Part shown: positions 33,105 to 42,008 of the stretch, piece after piece
How positions within the stretch are numbered: position 1 is the first letter of the stretch
Layout: each line of letters opens with the position of its first letter
NCBI RefSeq assembly: GCF_008327825.1
Contig: NZ_AP019827.1
Location: 1,798,001-1,862,000 of the forward strand
Origin: Leptotrichia shahii
Lineage (GTDB): Bacteria > Fusobacteriota > Fusobacteriia > Fusobacteriales > Leptotrichiaceae
Length of the DNA: 64,000 bases
Reading direction: 5' to 3'
Program-made: the position numbers and the translations under genes
The notes under the pieces: generated by a model
The model's input: the letters and a program-made list of their open reading frames with translations, nothing else
What the model was told of the DNA's origin: nothing
Databases searched by the model: none

Positions 33105-33788
33105 CTACTTAAATAATTTACTTCCTATTCTAATTATAGTTGTACCATTTTTTAGTGCTTCCACATAATCATTCGACATTCCCATAGAAAGAGTTGTAAT
33201 ATAATCATATTTTTTTTGATATTCTTCCTTTAAATCTCTCATATTTGAAAAATAACTATTTATTTCCGCTTCACTTGCCTCAAATGGAGCCATTGTCATA
33301 AAACCTATTATTTTCACATTGCTCATAGAAAAATATTTCTCGCTATTTTTTTTAAAATCTTCAATATAAACTCCTGTTTTAGATTCTTCCTTTGAAACAT
33401 TAATTTCAATTAAACCATTTATAATTCTATTATTTTCAATAGCTTTTTTATTTATTTCTTCTAAAAGTTCATAAGAATCTATCGAATGTATTAAATTCAC
33501 ACTATTAATTATATACTTTATTTTATTTTTTTGCAACCTTCCAATAAAATCCCATTTAATATTTTTATATTTTTCACCTGAAAATTCATTTAACTTATCC
33601 CGATAAAGCTGAGCCCGATTTTCACCAAAGTAATCGTATCCCATTTCAATTAGAGCTTTATGTTCTTCAACATTAAAATACTTACTTACAAACAGAATTT
33701 TAACTTTTTCAGGATATGGAGAATATTTTTCTATATCTTCCAAGATCTTTTTATAATTTTGCTGAATTTTTAAATTATTAAGTTCCAT
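33105..33788 (-). CDS. YggS/PROSC family pyridoxal-5'-phosphate homeostasis protein
   Basis: A PLP-binding alanine-racemase-like barrel protein that helps buffer free PLP and amino-acid balance. No enzymatic reaction is established for the family. 227 residues. The PLP lysine is in KILFVSKYFNVEE (about residue 31), followed by GYDYFGENRAQ, KWDFIGRLQKNKIKYI, LIHSIDSYELLEEINKKA and, near the end, LSMGMSNDYVEALKNGTTIIRIGSKLF, which carries the phosphate-binding Ser-Met-Gly-Met motif. The usual length is about 230. It is directly upstream of sepF. Confidence 0.94.
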   Translation of the reverse strand: MELNNLKIQQNYKKILEDIEKYSPYPEKVKILFVSKYFNVEEHKALIEMGYDYFGENRAQLYRDKLNEFSGEKYKNIKWDFIGRLQKNKIKYIINSVNLIHSIDSYELLEEINKKAIENNRIINGLIEINVSKEESKTGVYIEDFKKNSEKYFSMSNVKIIGFMTMAPFEASEAEINSYFSNMRDLKEEYQKKYDYITTLSMGMSNDYVEALKNGTTIIRIGSKLFK

Positions 33789-33818
33789 TTTTACTCCCTT
33801 TAACTCATTTTACACTGT

Positions 33819-33921
33819 TATAACAAATTGTTTCAAAGTTAAACTTAAAAACTTTATGATTTTATTCAAATTTTAGGTTCATTTAAGTCTTAATTATTAA
33901 AACTATTTTTATTACATTATA
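33819..33921 (+). repeat. Diverged third copy of the MITE-like element (about 103 bp)
   Basis: TATAACAAATTGTTTC... to ...TTACATTATA. It aligns loosely with 27518-27623, sharing the termini and the AACTTAAAAA / TTATTCAAA segments, with many transitions and a few single-base gaps. Intergenic, between yggS and hemW. An older copy of the same family is likely but not certain. Confidence 0.5.
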
Positions 33922-33998
33922 AAACATTTTCTACTTACATAATCTTCTATCAAACACAAATATGACATTTTTACAATTATTTTATTATAACCTTTTTT

Positions 33999-35273
33999 CT
34001 AAATAAATTCAACAAATACATCATTTGCTAACAACATTCCCCTTTGTGTCAGACGAAGCCTCATTTCATAAGTATTTTCAACTATTTTATCACTAAAATT
34101 TTCATTATTTTTAACTTTACTTTCTATTTTTTTTTCTTTTGTAGCAATTTTTTTTCTTATAGTTAATTTTTCCAATAGTCCATTTTCTATAAGTTTTTCA
34201 ACTTTCTCATCTTCAAAATACTCAATTCCCTCTTGAATAAGCCGCAGTCCCAGCATTTTCTTTAATTTCTTACTTTCAACTTCATCCACAATTTCAATCG
34301 TATTTTCATCAATTGGCAATCTTTCATCATCAACCAAATTATAATATTTCTTAAAAGTTCGCTCATTACTATGTCTGTTATCACCAAAATAACTAGCTGA
34401 ACTCATTCCAACACCAATAAATTTCTGATTTCGCCAATATTTCAAATTATGTCTTCCTGCATTTTTCTGCAATTTCTTTAAATCTTCAAATTTTCTTATT
34501 TTACCAATTTTAATATCTTTACCATCAATTCTCGCAAAATTAGAAATTTCATACTGGCAATATCCATTTTTTGTAAAAAAATCAATAATTTTTTCATACA
34601 TTAGAGCTTCCAAATCCTGATCAATCTCAGATAAAATTCCCTTTTGCAATTTGCTCCAAAAAACCGTCCCTTCTTCCCAAATAAGCGAATAAATTGAAAC
34701 ATTTTCAGGTTTTAACACCTTCAAAATATCAAGATCCCTTTGCAAATCCTCAATAGTTTGATTAGGAATCCCAAACATCAAATCCACTGTAATATTGCAA
34801 AATCCTGCTTTTCTTGCCATTTTATAAACATTTATCGCATCCTCAGAACTATGTTGCCTTCCAATAAATTTTAAAACATGATCCTGAAAACTCTGAATCC
34901 CAATACTTAACCTATTTATACCAATTTTTCGAAATTTTTTCAACTTTTCAAAAGTCATATCTGTTGGATTTAATTCTAACGTAATTTCAGCATTTTCAGA
35001 CCAATCAAGTTCATTTAATATTTCACTTATCATTTCGACAGGCAGTAGAGAAGGCGTTCCCCCGCCAAAATAAATTGTATCATATTTAATTTTCGGATAC
35101 ATTCTAATCTCTTTAATCAAATAATTTGTATATTTTCTATATTCCTTTTCCATTCTCACAAATGTGCAGAAATCACAATATTCGCATTTTTTATCGCAAA
35201 ATGGAATGTGAATATATATTGCATCAACATTTTTTATTTTTAATGCTTTAATATTTCTTGCTTCAACCATCAT
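33999..35273 (-). CDS. hemW: HemW-like radical SAM protein (heme chaperone / coproporphyrinogen III oxidase-like)
   Basis: A radical SAM enzyme-like protein. HemW relatives bind heme and insert it into respiratory enzymes, and true HemN oxidises coproporphyrinogen III. The start at ATG 35273 is preferred, because AAAAAGGTAAAAAA precedes it; the longest frame would begin at 35312. In the resulting 424 residues the 4Fe-4S motif is IPFCDKKCEYCDFC, the three radical SAM cysteines plus the extra Cys of the HemN/W family. YFGGGTPSLL and LSIGIQSFQDHVLKFIGR follow. A C-terminal HemN-type domain includes GRHNLKYWRNQKFIGVGMSSAS. It is longer than typical HemW (about 380) through Lys-rich insertions near the end. 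It sits downstream of the tonB operon. Confidence 0.88.
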   Translation of the reverse strand: MMVEARNIKALKIKNVDAIYIHIPFCDKKCEYCDFCTFVRMEKEYRKYTNYLIKEIRMYPKIKYDTIYFGGGTPSLLPVEMISEILNELDWSENAEITLELNPTDMTFEKLKKFRKIGINRLSIGIQSFQDHVLKFIGRQHSSEDAINVYKMARKAGFCNITVDLMFGIPNQTIEDLQRDLDILKVLKPENVSIYSLIWEEGTVFWSKLQKGILSEIDQDLEALMYEKIIDFFTKNGYCQYEISNFARIDGKDIKIGKIRKFEDLKKLQKNAGRHNLKYWRNQKFIGVGMSSASYFGDNRHSNERTFKKYYNLVDDERLPIDENTIEIVDEVESKKLKKMLGLRLIQEGIEYFEDEKVEKLIENGLLEKLTIRKKIATKEKKIESKVKNNENFSDKIVENTYEMRLRLTQRGMLLANDVFVEFI

Positions 35274-35365
35274 TTTTTTACCTTTTTTAAATTGCTTATT
35301 ATATTTTACCATATCTAAGATGTGATTTCAAACTTTTTGAATCAATATTTTGATAAATAAAATAT

Positions 35366-35388
35366 AAGGGAGAAAATATAACTCCCTT
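35366..35388 (-). terminator. Hairpin after the tonB operon
   Basis: AAGGGAG / CTCCCTT with a 9-nt loop, 14 bp past the tonB stop. On the minus strand TATATTTTATTT follows. Confidence 0.65.
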
Positions 35389-35401
35389 TTTACCTTTCTT
35401 A

Positions 35402-36592
35402 TTATCTCAATTCAAATTTAAATGATCTTGATATTGTACATTTCAAAGTTTCAGGATTTTTTATTTTCACTCTTATTCTACTAGCTGCTCTCCTTGCCTC
35501 TTGCTGAAAAATCGAACTTCCTCCCGAAACTGAAATCACACTGACAGAACCACTGCTATTAAAACTAAATCTTACTGAAACTGTAACAACTCCTTTATTT
35601 CCAAGCCTTTGTGCTGCAGGAGGATAACTCAAATTTGGATTATATGAAACTGTAAAATCCTTTCCTTCGTTACAAACATTTATATTTTCCTCTTTACCTT
35701 TTTCTACATTTCTTCTTTGTTCAATATCATGATTTTTATTAGAATTTTTGCTAGTTTTTTCTAAATTCCCTGTCTTTGAATTACCTCCACTTTCAACTTT
35801 TGCATTAATATTTCCTCTGTTATTTCCATTTTTTCCACTATTTTCGCTATTTCTCACTTTTTGAACAAAAGAATCACTTTTATCATTTTTATTAGTACTG
35901 TCTACCTGATTCTCATTTCCAGCAATACTATTAGTTTTTACTTTATAAATATGAGAATTATTTTTGCCATTTCCAGCAGTGTTTTCTGAAATATTTTTTG
36001 AAATATTTGTAGATGTTGATACTGTGTTTGTCAGATTTTCTTTTGAAATTACTTTTATGTTCTCATTTTTTTGTGAAACTTTTTCAGTATTTCTCGAGGA
36101 AAGTATTGATTTTACTGGCGAGGTTGATGAAATACTGGAAATAGCCTGTGAAATATCCCTTTTCTTATTTTCTAGTGAAAATACTTTTGGCTGTTCTTTT
36201 TCTTGTTCATTTTGTGAGATTGTCTTAATATTTTCAGTTTTCCGACTTTCTTTCTGATCGTTTAAGTTATTAATTTTTTCTGAGTTAGATTCAGAATGTG
36301 AATTTGAGATTTCATTTTTTTGTGAAACTTTTATTTTTTCAGAATTTCCAGTATTTTTAGTGTCATCAGAATTCTTTACACTCTCATTATTTCCAGATTC
36401 TCCATTTTTCTCTCCAATATTTTCATTTCCAGCTGTTCCTTGTGAAACACTTTGGAATACACTTTCGCTTAAATTTACTGTTATTGGCTCATTTTGCTTA
36501 CTTTTCTTTTCACTACTATTAGAAACATAATAGGCTGCTGGAATAAACAAAACCATAACATTTAAAATAATTGAAATTATATAAAATTTCAT
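35402..36592 (-). CDS. tonB: TonB-like energy-transducing periplasmic protein
   Basis: Couples the ExbB/ExbD proton-driven motor to the outer-membrane receptor encoded next to it. 396 residues. One N-terminal membrane span (IISIILNVMVLFIPAAYYV, about 4-22) is followed by a long low-complexity linker rich in Ser, Asn, Lys and Glu (about 30-300). The C-terminal TonB domain (about 310-396) reads YNPNLSYPPAAQRLGNKGVV, then VRFSFNSSGSVSVISV and EARRAASRIR. The linker lacks the Pro-Glu/Pro-Lys repeats of E. coli TonB. It is the last gene of exbB-exbD-receptor-tonB, 52 bp after the receptor. Confidence 0.92.
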   Translation of the reverse strand: MKFYIISIILNVMVLFIPAAYYVSNSSEKKSKQNEPITVNLSESVFQSVSQGTAGNENIGEKNGESGNNESVKNSDDTKNTGNSEKIKVSQKNEISNSHSESNSEKINNLNDQKESRKTENIKTISQNEQEKEQPKVFSLENKKRDISQAISSISSTSPVKSILSSRNTEKVSQKNENIKVISKENLTNTVSTSTNISKNISENTAGNGKNNSHIYKVKTNSIAGNENQVDSTNKNDKSDSFVQKVRNSENSGKNGNNRGNINAKVESGGNSKTGNLEKTSKNSNKNHDIEQRRNVEKGKEENINVCNEGKDFTVSYNPNLSYPPAAQRLGNKGVVTVSVRFSFNSSGSVSVISVSGGSSIFQQEARRAASRIRVKIKNPETLKCTISRSFKFELR

Positions 36593-36644
36593 TTCTTCCC
36601 TCTCTTTAACGCTCTAAACAAATTTATGAAATAAGTTCACTTTT

Positions 36645-38729
36645 CTAAAATTCATAACTTGCTCCAATGTAATAAGTTCGTTCGTCAGCTGGTGAATATA
36701 CTGTATTTCCTGTAAGCGGGTCTTTTCCTTGAGCAACATTGTATTTTTTGTTAAATACATTTTTTACTCCTGCATTAAGCCCAAATCCACTTTGATGTTT
36801 GTATTTTAAACCTAAATCTGTTGTAGAATATGAAGGTATTTTATCATTGTAAGTATCCACTGAACTTGAATAATAATTTAAGTTAGCAGTAGTTCTCAAA
36901 CCATCTGCTATTTCATAGTCAAGCCCTAATGTAACTTTTGTAGATGGAACTCCCGGTATTTTTTGTCCATCTTTAAAATTATAAGTTGTTGAAGTTAGCA
37001 CATCATCTCCAACTTTTTTAATTTTAGCATTTACATATGTAAATGATTCATTTACTCTCAATTTACCTAGATATTGTTCAGCAAATAGTTCTACACCTGT
37101 TCTTTCGGTAGCTTTTAAATTATGGAATGTCCATCTTGCTGTACTTGGCCCTCCCAGCACTCCGTGATCCATATTCAAATATATTTCATTATTTGTTCGT
37201 GTATGAAACGCTGTAGCACTTACAAACGAATTCCATAACATATCTTTAAATCCTGCTTCATACGTATTAAATTTTTCGGTTTTTAAATTATTTAAAGTAT
37301 AATTTCTAGCTCCTGGTGCATAATCAACAAATTCTGTTGCAGCTGGTGATCTAAATCCTCTTTCATATTTCACATAAACATTTCCTGTATCAGAATATTT
37401 GTAATTAAGTCCTAATTCATAAGCACTATTATTGTCTTTTCTTGAACCGTGCATTTCTCTTGATGGAATAGTCACAAAGCCTCTTCCGCCAGGTATCGGC
37501 ATTCTTGTAGATGGAACTTCCCTATTCGTTTTATATTCCGCTCTTTCGTATCTATATCCTGCTGTTCCCTCTAAATTACCAACAATTTTATGCCGTCCCA
37601 GCAAATAAAACGAGCTTGTCTTTTTCGCCAAATCAACATTCATAATTGGTGTACCAAATATAGTTTGCTCTCTACTTCCTTTATGGTCGATGTAGTTATA
37701 TCCAAAAATTATATTCCCATTTTCAAGCCCATAATTTCCCTTAAAATTGATTCCTTTTTTATTATCTTCAAATTTCGTTTTAGGCATTCCGTACATAATT
37801 TTATTTGTATCCTGTTTATATCCTGTCAATGATAATTTCAAGTTATCGGTAACTTTCCCTTCGTATCCCAAGCTATATTCTTTTCTATCAATATCAAGAT
37901 CACTCAAAGTTCCAGACTGTCTTCTGTCACCCAAAAGTTGCGATTTTGTTAAATCTGATGCCAATGTTTCTTCTGAATTGTATCTCGCCGCCTTAAATTT
38001 TAAACTGTGATTATCTGTTATATTATATTTCAAGCTCCCATTCAAATATTCATACGCTTCTTTAGAACCTCTTCTATACCCTTTTCCATTAACATTTTCA
38101 TATCCCAAATCAATAATAAATTTATTATCATAATTAATTCCTGTATCAAATCCTAATTTATTTGTTCCATAAGAGCTATTTTGATAATAAATTTTACCTG
38201 AAGCTCCTTCTTTTGTCCTATTTTTTGTAATGATGTTTACAACTCCACCTCGAGTTCCACTTCCATACAGAACTGTTCCTCCACCATTTATTACTTCCAC
38301 TCGTTCCACATCATTAACTGATATTGTATTCAAAGGAATATAAGCATGAGAAGTATCAATTGTATCCATAGCAATATCTCCATCAATCAAGATTTTTACT
38401 GAAGAAACTGCTTTAGAAATATTCGCACTCGTTCCCAATCCAAATCTTCCTTGCCCTCTAATATCTACTGCTGAACCAAATCCAGTTTGTGTAATATTAA
38501 TTCCTGGTGCCTGTTTTAATATATCTTCTACAGTATTATACCCTTTTTCCTTAATATCCTCCGACGTAATAATAGTTACATTTTTTATCTGATTGTCAAC
38601 ATTATCGCTAAATCCTGTCGCTGTTACAACTACCTCTTCAAGTTTTCCTTCATATTTTCCCTCTGCATATAAAGAAATACTAGCTAAAATTAAACTTAAA
38701 ATCGCAAATTTTTTTAACATAAATTTCAT
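36645..38729 (-). CDS. TonB-dependent outer-membrane receptor
   Basis: A 694-residue gated beta-barrel for uptake of iron complexes, heme or similar. Signal peptide about 1-22 (LKKFAILSLILASISLYA). A TonB-box-like segment, EEVVVTATGF (about 31-40), leads to the plug domain (VEDILKQAPGINITQTGF, AVDIRGQGRFG, VEVINGGGTVLYGSGTRGGV). The 22-strand barrel carries YERGFRSPAATEFVDYAPG and ends in TYYIGASYEF, with the terminal Phe required for outer-membrane assembly. Translation could start at ATG 38729 or at codon 4 (38720), which has better spacing from GGGA. The substrate cannot be told from sequence. Genes for ExbD/ExbB lie upstream and tonB downstream. Confidence 0.93.
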   Translation of the reverse strand: MKFMLKKFAILSLILASISLYAEGKYEGKLEEVVVTATGFSDNVDNQIKNVTIITSEDIKEKGYNTVEDILKQAPGINITQTGFGSAVDIRGQGRFGLGTSANISKAVSSVKILIDGDIAMDTIDTSHAYIPLNTISVNDVERVEVINGGGTVLYGSGTRGGVVNIITKNRTKEGASGKIYYQNSSYGTNKLGFDTGINYDNKFIIDLGYENVNGKGYRRGSKEAYEYLNGSLKYNITDNHSLKFKAARYNSEETLASDLTKSQLLGDRRQSGTLSDLDIDRKEYSLGYEGKVTDNLKLSLTGYKQDTNKIMYGMPKTKFEDNKKGINFKGNYGLENGNIIFGYNYIDHKGSREQTIFGTPIMNVDLAKKTSSFYLLGRHKIVGNLEGTAGYRYERAEYKTNREVPSTRMPIPGGRGFVTIPSREMHGSRKDNNSAYELGLNYKYSDTGNVYVKYERGFRSPAATEFVDYAPGARNYTLNNLKTEKFNTYEAGFKDMLWNSFVSATAFHTRTNNEIYLNMDHGVLGGPSTARWTFHNLKATERTGVELFAEQYLGKLRVNESFTYVNAKIKKVGDDVLTSTTYNFKDGQKIPGVPSTKVTLGLDYEIADGLRTTANLNYYSSSVDTYNDKIPSYSTTDLGLKYKHQSGFGLNAGVKNVFNKKYNVAQGKDPLTGNTVYSPADERTYYIGASYEF

Positions 38730-38741
38730 TCCCGCATGACA

Positions 38742-38759
38742 TTAATACACATCTGCCAT
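38742..38759 (-). other. Five-codon mini-ORF behind a strong Shine-Dalgarno, upstream of the receptor gene
   Basis: GAAAGGAGAG precedes ATG GCA GAT GTG TAT TAA. This is the strongest ribosome-binding site in the 54-bp exbD-receptor gap, and it ends 13 bp before the receptor start. It may be a translational-coupling leader or a coincidence. Confidence 0.3.
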
Positions 38760-38783
38760 GCTCTCCTTTCTTCATTCTATATA

Positions 38784-39203
38784 TTATTTATTATTTTTTT
38801 GTATATTAAGACTAACATTTTTTACATTCTCATTCCGCAATTTTGACATTATTTCCACAATATAGCCATATTCCAAATGCTCGTCCGCTGTCAATGCAAC
38901 ATTTTCAAGCATCTCTTTCGGCAATCTCAAAATCTCATTATGAATATTCTCTCCCGAAATTTCTTTAACATTATTTCCTAACTTCAAAAAATATTTTTTT
39001 TCTCTATTAACTATTATTTCTATCTTTGCCTTCTCTTTTTTATCAAATTTAGCATCTGATTTAGGAACCGAAAGCTGAAATTGTGAATATTTATTAAATG
39101 TCGTAGCAATCATAAAAAATATTAATAGCATAAATATGACATCTATAAGATTAAGCATTGATATTTCTGCATTCTGTCTACTTCTTCTGTTAGAAAATTT
39201 CAT
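38784..39203 (-). CDS. exbD: ExbD/TolR-type biopolymer transport protein
   Basis: Proton-channel partner of ExbB in the TonB motor. 139 residues. A single membrane span near 16-38 (SMLNLIDVIFMLLIFFMIAT) contains the essential Asp of the family at about residue 22. FQLSVPKSDA follows, then a periplasmic domain (about 60-139) with LTADEHLEYGYIVEIMSKLR. The start follows AAAGGAATAAAAA. It overlaps no gene and is 20 bp after exbB. It is clearly part of the exbB-exbD-receptor-tonB operon. Confidence 0.95.
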   Translation of the reverse strand: MKFSNRRSRQNAEISMLNLIDVIFMLLIFFMIATTFNKYSQFQLSVPKSDAKFDKKEKAKIEIIVNREKKYFLKLGNNVKEISGENIHNEILRLPKEMLENVALTADEHLEYGYIVEIMSKLRNENVKNVSLNIQKNNK

Positions 39204-39223
39204 TTTTTATTCCTTTCAATACT

Positions 39224-39856
39224 TTATAATTTTTTTTTCACTCTTCCCATAATATGTAAAGCCGCTCTTTCCATTTCTAAAGCTACTGCATCTATTCTTC
39301 TATTAAAATAATTATAAAAAATTAGTGCAGGTATTGCTACAATTAGACCAAATGCTGTTGTATAAAGTGCTTCTGATATCCCAGCCGCAACTGTTTTTGA
39401 ACTTTCAGCACTTGCAGACAATGCTGAAAACGATGTTATCATCCCAGTAACTGTTCCAAGAAGCCCCAACTGCGGTGCCGTATTTACAACTGCTCCAAGA
39501 AGCCACATTCCTTTTTCCAGCTTTCCTGTCTGTCCTAAAACCGCTTCTTTTATTACCTCTTCAAGATATTCCTTCTCCGATTCCTCAATTTTATCCAAAT
39601 CTAAATCTATATTTTCCATCGTTTTTGTAATAATTTTAGAAACTGAATCTCTTTTTGATTTTGCAATCTTAATAATTTCTTCTTTACTTTCTGTCTTCAA
39701 CGCTTTGTAAAGCTGTTTCCTATACTCTCTGGTAAACTCTTTTTCCTTCATAAGAAAAATCCATAATTTTTCCAGAATTACCGCAACTCCACAAATAGAA
39801 GCCAGCAGTATTCCCCACATAAATATTCCACCTGCAATAAAATAATGTAGCAACAT
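39224..39856 (-). CDS. exbB: ExbB/MotA/TolQ proton-channel family protein
   Basis: Inner-membrane proton channel of the TonB motor. 210 residues. The first membrane span is at about 8-28 (GGIFMWGILLASICGVAVIL). A cytoplasmic region follows. The two closely spaced channel helices carry the family signature: NTAPQLGLLGTVTGMITSF (about 125-143) and SEALYTTAFGLIVAIPALIFYNYF (about 162-185). It is the first gene of the operon. The promoter lies 40-68 bp upstream. Confidence 0.95.
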   Translation of the reverse strand: MLLHYFIAGGIFMWGILLASICGVAVILEKLWIFLMKEKEFTREYRKQLYKALKTESKEEIIKIAKSKRDSVSKIITKTMENIDLDLDKIEESEKEYLEEVIKEAVLGQTGKLEKGMWLLGAVVNTAPQLGLLGTVTGMITSFSALSASAESSKTVAAGISEALYTTAFGLIVAIPALIFYNYFNRRIDAVALEMERAALHIMGRVKKKL

Positions 39857-39895
39857 TCATTTTTCCTTTCTATAAATTATTTTGATAATAATAAT

Positions 39896-39924
39896 ATTTT
39901 ATATCATAAATTTATGTATGTCAA
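39896..39924 (-). promoter_or_regulatory. Promoter of the exbB-exbD-receptor-tonB operon
   Basis: On the minus strand TTGACA and TAAAAT are separated by 17 bp. A GATAATAATAAT stretch on the plus strand at 39884-39895 abuts the -10 box and matches the first half of the Fur consensus. The second half is poor, so regulation by Fur is possible but only weakly supported in such AT-rich DNA. Confidence 0.65.
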
Positions 39925-40089
39925 ATGTTTTTTGACAATTCAACTAAATTTTAAAAATAAAAAATGGAACTGCTAAATTTAAAGTATGCAAATAATAAAA
40001 ATTTATGCTTTCCATACAATTTTTTCAGCAAGTCCCAAATTTTTTTTAACTCCTATGCTATGTTCTAACTCGTATTCTTTCCATAAAAA

Positions 40090-41676
40090 CTATTTTCCAG
40101 TTTCATTTCTTCTAATTTGATTAGAGATTCTTTCTATTAACTCATCTAGAGGAAATCCGCCACGCATCGCAATCATATCAAGCGTTGCAACTTTAGACAT
40201 TATCATATATTGAATTGGATCAAGCAGTTTTTTGTATGTAGGCGACAATGTTGGCATAAATTCTCTTATATAAGGATATTTATCTATTATTTCTCCAATT
40301 ATTGTATTTTCTGTTAATCCATAAGGATTTTTATCTTCTTCAAAATCTTTTTCATTCTCTTGATTAATTTCAGATTTTTTAGGTTTTTCCCAAGTTACAA
40401 GCGTTCTCTTTCCTTCAAGGCTTCTTATTCTCGTAACATCTTGCATCATCTCAAGAACTCCTTTAAATATACCTTTTTCATCTCTCACAGCTACATAATA
40501 GATATAAATAAATTTCCCATTCATTTCAAGCCAAAAATCCACTTCATCTTGCTCATTATTTCTAAATGCATCAATTATTTCCAAAACCGAAGCAACACTT
40601 TCTCTTGGATGGCAATTTTTAACATCTCTTCCTATAACTCCCGCACTTCTAGGAAAAATTCTATGTTTCGTATCAGTATAAAACTTAACAATCTCATTTT
40701 CATCCACAAAAGATAAATCCACTGGCATATGTTGGAAAATTAAGTTTATTTGTTCCAAAGTAAGTTTTCCTTGTTTAACATCTAGCACGTCAGATTTTTC
40801 TCCGCCTGTATTCATATTATATTTTGAAAGAAGTCCCGCTAAGTCGTTCATAAAATTACCTGTTTGAGACGTATTTATATTTACATTTTCCTCTTTTTCA
40901 ATTTTTTCCTCTTTTTTCTCAGGCAAAAATCCTTCAGGCTTGTCAATCAGGAAATATCCAATCTCATCATCGCCACTTCTCATATTTCTAAATTCTTCTT
41001 CAGTAATCATTTTAAGCGAAGTTGGAAATAAAATCTCTTCTTCCTTATGCATTATATCCAATGTCAATTCCCAAGCAATTTCCTGTTTCGCATAAAATTC
41101 TTCCATTTTATCTTCCATTAACAGCTTTCTAGCCTCACTTATATTATCCCTGACTGCATTATCAAAAGTCCACATTATTCTAGACGGTCTGTCAAACCCT
41201 TTACTTTCAAGTATCGAAAATAACTGATGCTGTTTTCTAGCTAAGTGTGTCAAATTAAATGTATAAAGTTTATCGTAAAACTCCAGCCATCTATTTTTTA
41301 TAAATTTCTTATTTAATTCTTCCTTCATTTCAGCAATCAGCTTTCTAGCCGCTTCATTTTCCCTCAAATAAGTTTTTATTGGATGTCCCTCAGGCAACGA
41401 AGAATCTTCTCTTTCAATAATTTCATCAAATAAATCAAGCACATCATCCATCTTATCGTGAACAGTTGCATCGTCAAATCCTAAATCCTTTATTTTCTGC
41501 TCAGAATAGGCAAACTCAGCAGGAGTTATCTTTTTATCCTTAAAAGTTTCCTTTATCCGCCTTCTTGTCGTTTCAACATCCGCTGTTCCCTCTATATAAT
41601 CTTTCTTAATTTCAGTCATTTTCTCAATCAAATCAAAATTTATATTCAAATGATCCTTCATATTCGCTTTTTCCAT
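40090..41676 (-). CDS. DUF438 protein with hemerythrin-like, PAS and DUF1858 domains
   Basis: Probably a redox, oxygen or NO sensor. GAGGTGG precedes ATG 41676, so this start is better than the GTG at 41688, giving 528 residues. The N-terminal DUF438 region (about 1-90) begins NINFDLIEKMTEIKKDYIEG. A hemerythrin-like bundle (about 90-240) includes THLARKQHQLFSIL and MHKEEEILFP, whose His and Glu residues resemble di-iron ligands. A PAS-type domain spans about 310-420 (MPVDLSFVDENEIVKFYT, RDVKNCHPRESVASV). The C-terminal DUF1858-like segment spans about 450-515 (IIGEIIDKYPYIREFMPTLS). No output enzyme is attached. It is a single gene, and its target is unknown. Confidence 0.88.
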   Translation of the reverse strand: MEKANMKDHLNINFDLIEKMTEIKKDYIEGTADVETTRRRIKETFKDKKITPAEFAYSEQKIKDLGFDDATVHDKMDDVLDLFDEIIEREDSSLPEGHPIKTYLRENEAARKLIAEMKEELNKKFIKNRWLEFYDKLYTFNLTHLARKQHQLFSILESKGFDRPSRIMWTFDNAVRDNISEARKLLMEDKMEEFYAKQEIAWELTLDIMHKEEEILFPTSLKMITEEEFRNMRSGDDEIGYFLIDKPEGFLPEKKEEKIEKEENVNINTSQTGNFMNDLAGLLSKYNMNTGGEKSDVLDVKQGKLTLEQINLIFQHMPVDLSFVDENEIVKFYTDTKHRIFPRSAGVIGRDVKNCHPRESVASVLEIIDAFRNNEQDEVDFWLEMNGKFIYIYYVAVRDEKGIFKGVLEMMQDVTRIRSLEGKRTLVTWEKPKKSEINQENEKDFEEDKNPYGLTENTIIGEIIDKYPYIREFMPTLSPTYKKLLDPIQYMIMSKVATLDMIAMRGGFPLDELIERISNQIRRNETGK

Positions 41677-41896
41677 AAAAAACACCACCTCATATTTTAT
41701 TTTTTAATTAAAGTTCAAAATCTTTTTACAAATTAATTTTATTTAAAAAATATTTGATTATAAAACTTCTATTTTATTTTATCATATTTTTATCTTTAAA
41801 ATATGTAACTTATGGTACATTTTCAAAAAATAATCCAAATTTTAACTGCTTTTGGTAACCAATATTTTCATTTTTTTTCAATTTTCCAATAAAAAA

Positions 41897-41932
41897 GCAG
41901 GAAAAGCATTCTCGATACAAGAATATTCCTGC
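41897..41932 (-). terminator. Terminator after the phosphohexomutase gene
   Basis: GCAGGAA / TTCCTGC outer stem plus an inner ATTCT / AGAAT stem, followed on the minus strand by TTTTTTATTGG. It lies 77 bp past the stop codon. The rest of the 320-bp gap up to 41689 is AT-rich with no other feature seen. Confidence 0.85.
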
Positions 41933-42008
41933 CTCTATATATTTTATTTTTTACTTAATTTCTATTAAGTTCTTATTTTTTATTTCCTAAAATATTTATG
42001 TTCAAAAA

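Noticed and set aside
39884-39902. A full Fur box upstream of exbB
   Set aside because: Only about 13 of 19 positions match the consensus, nearly all A/T, which is expected by chance here. It is kept only as a weak half-site remark.
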